64,000 nt of DNA from Allorhodoferax sp032337135 (GTDB lineage Bacteria; Pseudomonadota; Gammaproteobacteria; Burkholderiales; Burkholderiaceae_C): assembly GCF_032337135.1 (NCBI RefSeq), contig NZ_JAVXZZ010000004.1, positions 186,001 through 250,000 on the forward strand. The letters run 5' to 3'. The position numbers and the translations under genes are program-made. Shown here in pieces: positions 60,025 through 64,000 of this stretch (positions are counted from its first letter, which is position 1; every line of letters starts with the position of its first letter). The notes under the pieces were generated by a model. That model was not told where the DNA came from. It saw only the letters and a list, made by a program, of their open reading frames with translations, and did no database searches.

Positions 60025-61830
60025 TCACTGCACGTCCAGCCGGGCTTTCATGATGGTGTAGGGACCGCTATAGCTTCCCGTCGCGTTCTTGTAGGCCTTG
60101 GTAGTGGCATCGCGCTTGAATGTCAGCTTGAAGGACGATGGGTTGTATTTGTCAGAGGGTGCGTTGCCGATACTGTCTATCGGGCTCTGGTCGCCCAGGT
60201 GGGTGAACACCTTGGTGGTATTGCCCAAGCCATTGGCGTCCACTGCAAAGATGTCATTCGAATCCAGGTAGCTGCTGTACTGGTAGCCGACACCGGTCGA
60301 TCCGATCAGCAGTGACTTGGTGGTGGTGATGGAGCGGTCACTGAACCTGAACGTATCGCCCGCCGTCAGGTAGGAAAGCACGATGCCGCTCGCCGTGAGC
60401 TTGCTGCCTGTGGGGAAGGTGTTGGCAGTCTTTTCCGCCACGTACACCCCATTGGCACCGTAGACCGTGGCGACATCGCCATTGAAGAACAGGGCCGTGT
60501 TCTCGTTGATGCCGTAGGCGACATCCGGGCCGATGTTCTTGAGTGCATTGATCATGCGACCCAGGCGCCCGGTCGCGGACTTGCGGGTATCGAAGTGGGT
60601 TTCGACATTGGCGTTGGGGATGAAACCCAGGCCCTTGATCTTGGCCCCGTAGTCGGGATTGCTGGGCAGGGTGGTGCACGAGGGCTGGGGCGTCGACGGC
60701 GGGTTGATCGACTCCCCACCCACCGGTGCGCGGTAGGGGCAATCGGCAATGTTGATGCTGGCCAGGGTGTTCTGGTTCAGGTAGCCCAGGCTGATGCCTT
60801 CACCGTACGAGGTGGCGGGCGCAATGGCGGTACCGGCCGAGTCCCCGGCATAGATCAGTGCCCCGGCTTTCTGGCGTGCACGGATGGCCGCCATCAGGGG
60901 GGTGTCGGAACCATCGTCCTTGAGGAGGGTGCGGGCCACGCGGAACTGGTCCCCACCAATGATGTAGACCACATCGGCCTGGTTCACGATCGCGATGTTG
61001 GCCTGCCCCTGCGTGCTCGTGTCATAGGAGTTGGAGGCATAGGTGTCGTGGTGACTCAGGACGTGCTTGGGCGAAAAGCCGTGGCGCTGGAACAGGTTGT
61101 AGTAGGACCAGGACACGGCCCCCGTGGTCGCATTGACCAGGTCGTTGTTGAACTTGTCTACCCCTTGCAGCGACGAATTGGCAGACGCCGTGATGACCGC
61201 GATGCGCGGGCAGGGCGTGGTGGCCCAGTCGGTTGAGCAGTTGGCCGTGCTGTTGATGTTCGGTGTCACGCCGGTATTGCGCCCCGTGGCATTGCGCAGG
61301 CCATTGACGAACACTGCCGTATTGGTCTGATCCATGCCGCCGCCGTTGAGCCAGACCTTGCCCGTCACCGGTGCAAACCCGGAGCCACCGCCGCCGGTGC
61401 TGCCGTTGGGGTAGGTCACATTGACGGTATAGCTGCCGGAGCCGGTGTAGCTCTTGACCCGCAGGTAGTAGGTGCCGGCCGACGGCGCGCTGTAGCTACC
61501 GACTTCCGGGTTGCTGGTGGTGGACTTGTAGGCCACATAGCTGCCTGTCAGCGAGGGGTACAGGTACCAGTCAAAGTCGTTGCTGCTGCCGTGCGACACG
61601 CTGATGGTGATCGTCCCCGGGCCGGTGACGTCGAACTTGTACCAGTCGAGATCACTGGTACTGCTCAGGCTGGCACTGATGGCCGTCCCCGAACAGACGG
61701 AACCATTGGCGGTATCTGCCGTGTTGTTGCTCTCGGTCTCAGTGGTGCGGCAGGTCTGCGCTCCCACCCATGGTGCCGCCGACAACAGCGCCCCCATGAG
61801 CAATACCCCCACGACGTTGCTTCGTTTCAT
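60025..61830 (-). CDS. Secreted cyanophycinase (peptidase S51) with PPC domain
   Basis: 601 residues. Signal peptide to about residue 24 (VGAQ). Residues 30-140 form a bacterial pre-peptidase (PPC) beta domain (DWYKFDVTGPGTITI, GTYYLRVKSYTGSGSYTVNV). A Gly-rich linker precedes the S51 domain: GGDQFRVARTLL, the nucleophile Ser in AGDSAGTAI, then ETHFDTRKSATGRLGRM and YGINENTALFF, all matching cyanophycinases that cut the Asp-Arg storage polymer cyanophycin. Extracellular forms (CphE type) are known. GGAG precedes the ATG at 61830. It lies next to the T2SS operon, a plausible export route (inference). Confidence 0.9.
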   Translation of the reverse strand: MKRSNVVGVLLMGALLSAAPWVGAQTCRTTETESNNTADTANGSVCSGTAISASLSSTSDLDWYKFDVTGPGTITISVSHGSSNDFDWYLYPSLTGSYVAYKSTTSNPEVGSYSAPSAGTYYLRVKSYTGSGSYTVNVTYPNGSTGGGGSGFAPVTGKVWLNGGGMDQTNTAVFVNGLRNATGRNTGVTPNINSTANCSTDWATTPCPRIAVITASANSSLQGVDKFNNDLVNATTGAVSWSYYNLFQRHGFSPKHVLSHHDTYASNSYDTSTQGQANIAIVNQADVVYIIGGDQFRVARTLLKDDGSDTPLMAAIRARQKAGALIYAGDSAGTAIAPATSYGEGISLGYLNQNTLASINIADCPYRAPVGGESINPPSTPQPSCTTLPSNPDYGAKIKGLGFIPNANVETHFDTRKSATGRLGRMINALKNIGPDVAYGINENTALFFNGDVATVYGANGVYVAEKTANTFPTGSKLTASGIVLSYLTAGDTFRFSDRSITTTKSLLIGSTGVGYQYSSYLDSNDIFAVDANGLGNTTKVFTHLGDQSPIDSIGNAPSDKYNPSSFKLTFKRDATTKAYKNATGSYSGPYTIMKARLDVQ

Positions 61831-62187
61831 CTTGTCTCCAGTCCGGCCGGTGCCGGTGATGTCATCCGTTTGTGAAGACCCTGGGCCATAGCGCTTCAGG
61901 GTCGCCCGACTCGCCCCAACTTCGGACGAAGTTGGACAAATCCTTTCACTGAAATTTTTTAACATCTTTTTAGAAGTACACGAAAATTTCAATGCAGGTG
62001 AAATTTAGAGTGAAATCAAAATTGCAAAAACAGGGTTTTCCCGCACATTTTCTAGGGAAAACATGGAAAAGAATGGCGTCACCGACGCGCAAATCGGCAA
62101 ACCCGGCCGAGACGCAGACACCATAATGATGGAAATTATTCTTTCACAAACCCATTTTTTGCACTTGCCGCAGGAGCCCGTTCCGTC
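61831..62187. promoter_or_regulatory. Divergent intergenic region with 20-bp palindrome (61916-61935)
   Basis: No gene is seen in these 357 bp. CCAACTTCG-ga-CGAAGTTGG at 61916-61935 is a perfect 9-bp inverted repeat about 86 bp upstream of the cyanophycinase ATG. GACCCTG/CAGGGTC arms (about 61877-61903) form a second stem nearer the gene. Between 61944 and 62016 the DNA becomes AT-rich, with TTTCACT/AGTGAAA arms, and should hold the promoters for both divergent genes. Regulators are not known. Confidence 0.45.
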
Positions 62188-63813
62188 ATGACCCGTTTCA
62201 AGATTTCCCAACGCCTGACCTTCCTGGTCAGCATCCTGTCCGCCATGCTGATCGCCGGAGCAGCCATCGGCCTGTATGGAATCTCCCGCACCGCCGAGGC
62301 ACTGAACACGGTCTACGCCGACCGCACCGTCGCGCTCGGGCAGCTCGCTGACCTGAGCCGAATCGCCAACCGCAATGCCCTGCTGCTGTCCATGGCCCAG
62401 GGCGACACCATGGGCGTGAACGCCCCCGGCTACCTCAAGGAGGTGGAAGAGAACACGGAGGTCGCCGAGCGCCAGTGGAATGCCTACCGTCTGACCGAAC
62501 TGACCGAACAGGAGCGGGCACTGGCCGCCGCCTATGGAGACCTGTGGGATGCCTACAAGAAGACCGGCATGACACCGACCACCCACGCCATCCGGGAAGG
62601 AAAGCTCAGCACCGCCCAGACCATGCTGGCCGAAACCGTGACCCCCATGACGACCCGGCTGAACAATGCGATGCAACCCCTGCTGCAATTGCAGATGGAC
62701 GTGGCCAAGGCCGAGTACGACGCAGCGGTCACCCGCTACACCATCATCCGCAACCTCGCCATCGGCTCGCTGGGCATCGCCCTGCCCCTGGTGGCCTGGT
62801 TTGCCTTCGTGATGATCCGCAACCTCTCGCGCTCGCTCAATGAGGCCGCCCGTCTGGCCCAGGCCGTGGCACAGGGTGACCTGACCTTGAAGATCGAATC
62901 CGAGGGCAAGGATGAGATCGCCACCATGATGACCGCGCTCAAGGCCATGAGCGACTCGCTGGTGGGCCTGGTCTCCTCGGTACGCCAGGGCAGCGAATCC
63001 GTCGCCATGGCCTCCGCCGAAATCGCCCAGGGCAACAACGACCTCTCCGCCCGCACCGAGCAGCAGGCTGCTGCCATTGAGGAAACCAACGCTTCCATGG
63101 CCGAACTCGGCGGCACCGTGAACCAGAACGCCGACGCCGCCCGCCAGGCCAACCAGCTCGCCACCAACGCATCGAGCGTCGCCGTCCAGGGCGGTGAAGT
63201 CGTCGGCCGGGTCGTCGACACCATGAAGGACATCAACGACTCCAGCCGCAAGATCGCCGACATCATCTCGGTGATTGACGGCATCGCCTTCCAGACCAAC
63301 ATCCTGGCGCTGAACGCGGCGGTGGAAGCCGCGCGTGCCGGCGAACAGGGCCGTGGCTTTGCGGTGGTGGCCTCCGAAGTGCGCGCCCTGGCCGGACGCA
63401 GTGCCGAAGCCGCCAAGGAAATCAAGGCCCTGATCACTGCCAGTGTGGAAAAGGTCGAACACGGCACCACCCTGGTGGACCAGGCCGGTAGCACCATGAC
63501 CGAAGTCGTGGCCTCGATCCAGCGCGTCACCGACATCATGGGCGAGATCAGCGCCGCTTCCAACGAACAGAGCTTGGGCGTGAGCCAGATCAGCGAGGCC
63601 ATCGGCTCCATGGACCAGACCACGCAGCAGAACGCGGCCCTGGTGGAAGAGATGGCCGCTGCGGCATCGAGCCTGAAGTCCCAGGCGCAGGAGCTGGTGC
63701 AGACCGTGGCGGTGTTCAAGCTCGCCGAGGGCGCCGAAGCCACGCTGACGAATCGCCGCCTTCCTGGCGGGCTGAAGACGCTGTCAGCCCCGAACTACGT
63801 CGATCAGTCTTGA
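62188..63813 (+). CDS. Methyl-accepting chemotaxis protein
   Basis: 541 residues. Transmembrane segments at about 10-30 and 190-210 flank a four-helix-bundle (4HB_MCP-like) periplasmic sensor. HAMP follows (about 212-265), then the signalling domain with the hairpin tip ISVIDGIAFQTNILALNAAV-type sequence (about 365-385). The ligand is unknown. AGGAG precedes the ATG. No che genes are adjacent. Confidence 0.94.
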   Translation: MTRFKISQRLTFLVSILSAMLIAGAAIGLYGISRTAEALNTVYADRTVALGQLADLSRIANRNALLLSMAQGDTMGVNAPGYLKEVEENTEVAERQWNAYRLTELTEQERALAAAYGDLWDAYKKTGMTPTTHAIREGKLSTAQTMLAETVTPMTTRLNNAMQPLLQLQMDVAKAEYDAAVTRYTIIRNLAIGSLGIALPLVAWFAFVMIRNLSRSLNEAARLAQAVAQGDLTLKIESEGKDEIATMMTALKAMSDSLVGLVSSVRQGSESVAMASAEIAQGNNDLSARTEQQAAAIEETNASMAELGGTVNQNADAARQANQLATNASSVAVQGGEVVGRVVDTMKDINDSSRKIADIISVIDGIAFQTNILALNAAVEAARAGEQGRGFAVVASEVRALAGRSAEAAKEIKALITASVEKVEHGTTLVDQAGSTMTEVVASIQRVTDIMGEISAASNEQSLGVSQISEAIGSMDQTTQQNAALVEEMAAAASSLKSQAQELVQTVAVFKLAEGAEATLTNRRLPGGLKTLSAPNYVDQS

Positions 63814-63844
63814 AACTTCCAATCCGCCCCATACCTGCCAGGGT

Positions 63845-64000
63845 ATGAATTCCACCGCCCCCCACATCGTCTGCCCGCACTGCCACACCACCAACCGCGT
63901 CCAGGTGCAACACCTGGGCAGCGCGCCGACCTGCGGCAGCTGCAAGCAGCCGCTGTTCACGGGCGCGCCCATTGCGCTGGATGCTGAAGGCTTTGCGCGC
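63845..64000 (+). CDS. trxC: Thioredoxin 2 (TrxC), 5' part only
   Basis: 52 residues are visible before the window ends. The N-terminal zinc-ribbon of TrxC is complete: CPHC (residues 10-13) and CGSC (residues 30-33), followed by KQPLFTGAPIALD. The redox CGPC domain lies beyond the window edge. TrxC is a cytoplasmic thiol-disulfide reductase, often oxidative-stress induced. Confidence 0.88.
   Translation, partial: MNSTAPHIVCPHCHTTNRVQVQHLGSAPTCGSCKQPLFTGAPIALDAEGFAR

Overview
The window is high-GC DNA with dense coding on both strands. Gene content points to a betaproteobacterium of the Comamonadaceae (Acidovorax/Hydrogenophaga-like). The evidence is a zwf-hexR / tal-pgi sugar cluster, a gspC-divergent type II secretion (T2SS) operon, a CIRCE-controlled groESL, DUF3348/DUF802/DUF2894 genes, and six copies of a 58-bp intergenic repeat of the kind I associate with that family. 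The taxonomic call is inference; no rRNA or tRNA gene is visible.

Layout. 1-2774 (minus): secreted SGNH hydrolase, a membrane-anchored partner and a HEAT-repeat protein (cut by the window edge), with overlapping or nearly touching genes. 3126-9581: selD, a YhgE/Pip-like membrane protein, a SulP permease, an SRAP peptidase gene with a small partner, and a carboxymuconolactone-decarboxylase (CMD)-family gene. 9589-15384: a sensor kinase, a LuxR-type regulator and a NitT/TauT-type ABC importer. Two promoters, one before the CMD-kinase unit and one before the importer, carry the same palindrome at the same distance from the -10 box, so the system probably controls itself and its importer. A MITE-like element sits exactly between kinase and regulator. 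A malonyl-CoA synthetase-like gene follows. 17282-18193 is a lower-GC orphan gene.

18379-22512 (minus) encodes a MotA/ZorA-like protein with a very long cytoplasmic tail, a MotB/ZorB-like OmpA protein and two family proteins of unknown function. It looks like a rotary stator complex of unknown job and is the strongest candidate for an undescribed system here. A lipoprotein, a solute-binding protein, an RRM protein and groESL follow.

27795-37858 is a copper island: CopS/CopR, a TolC-like protein, multicopper oxidase, cupredoxin, CusF-like protein, then (after a second MITE-like element and a second copy of the presumed CopR box) a DUF411 protein, a CuA-bearing oxidase subunit II-like protein, a divergent heme-copper oxidase subunit I-like protein with apparently altered metal ligands, a small membrane protein and a Met-rich protein.

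37903-44902 holds a HAD phosphatase, a YcaQ-like protein, pgi, tal, zwf and hexR. Two porins, coq7, an OsmC protein and ilvA follow. 50511-59931 is the T2SS operon (C, G-N, D, E; no F or O in the window). A secreted cyanophycinase, a chemotaxis receptor and the start of trxC end the window. Copies of the 58-bp repeat supply coding sequence in four genes, including the signal-peptide core of gspD and an internal segment of pgi.
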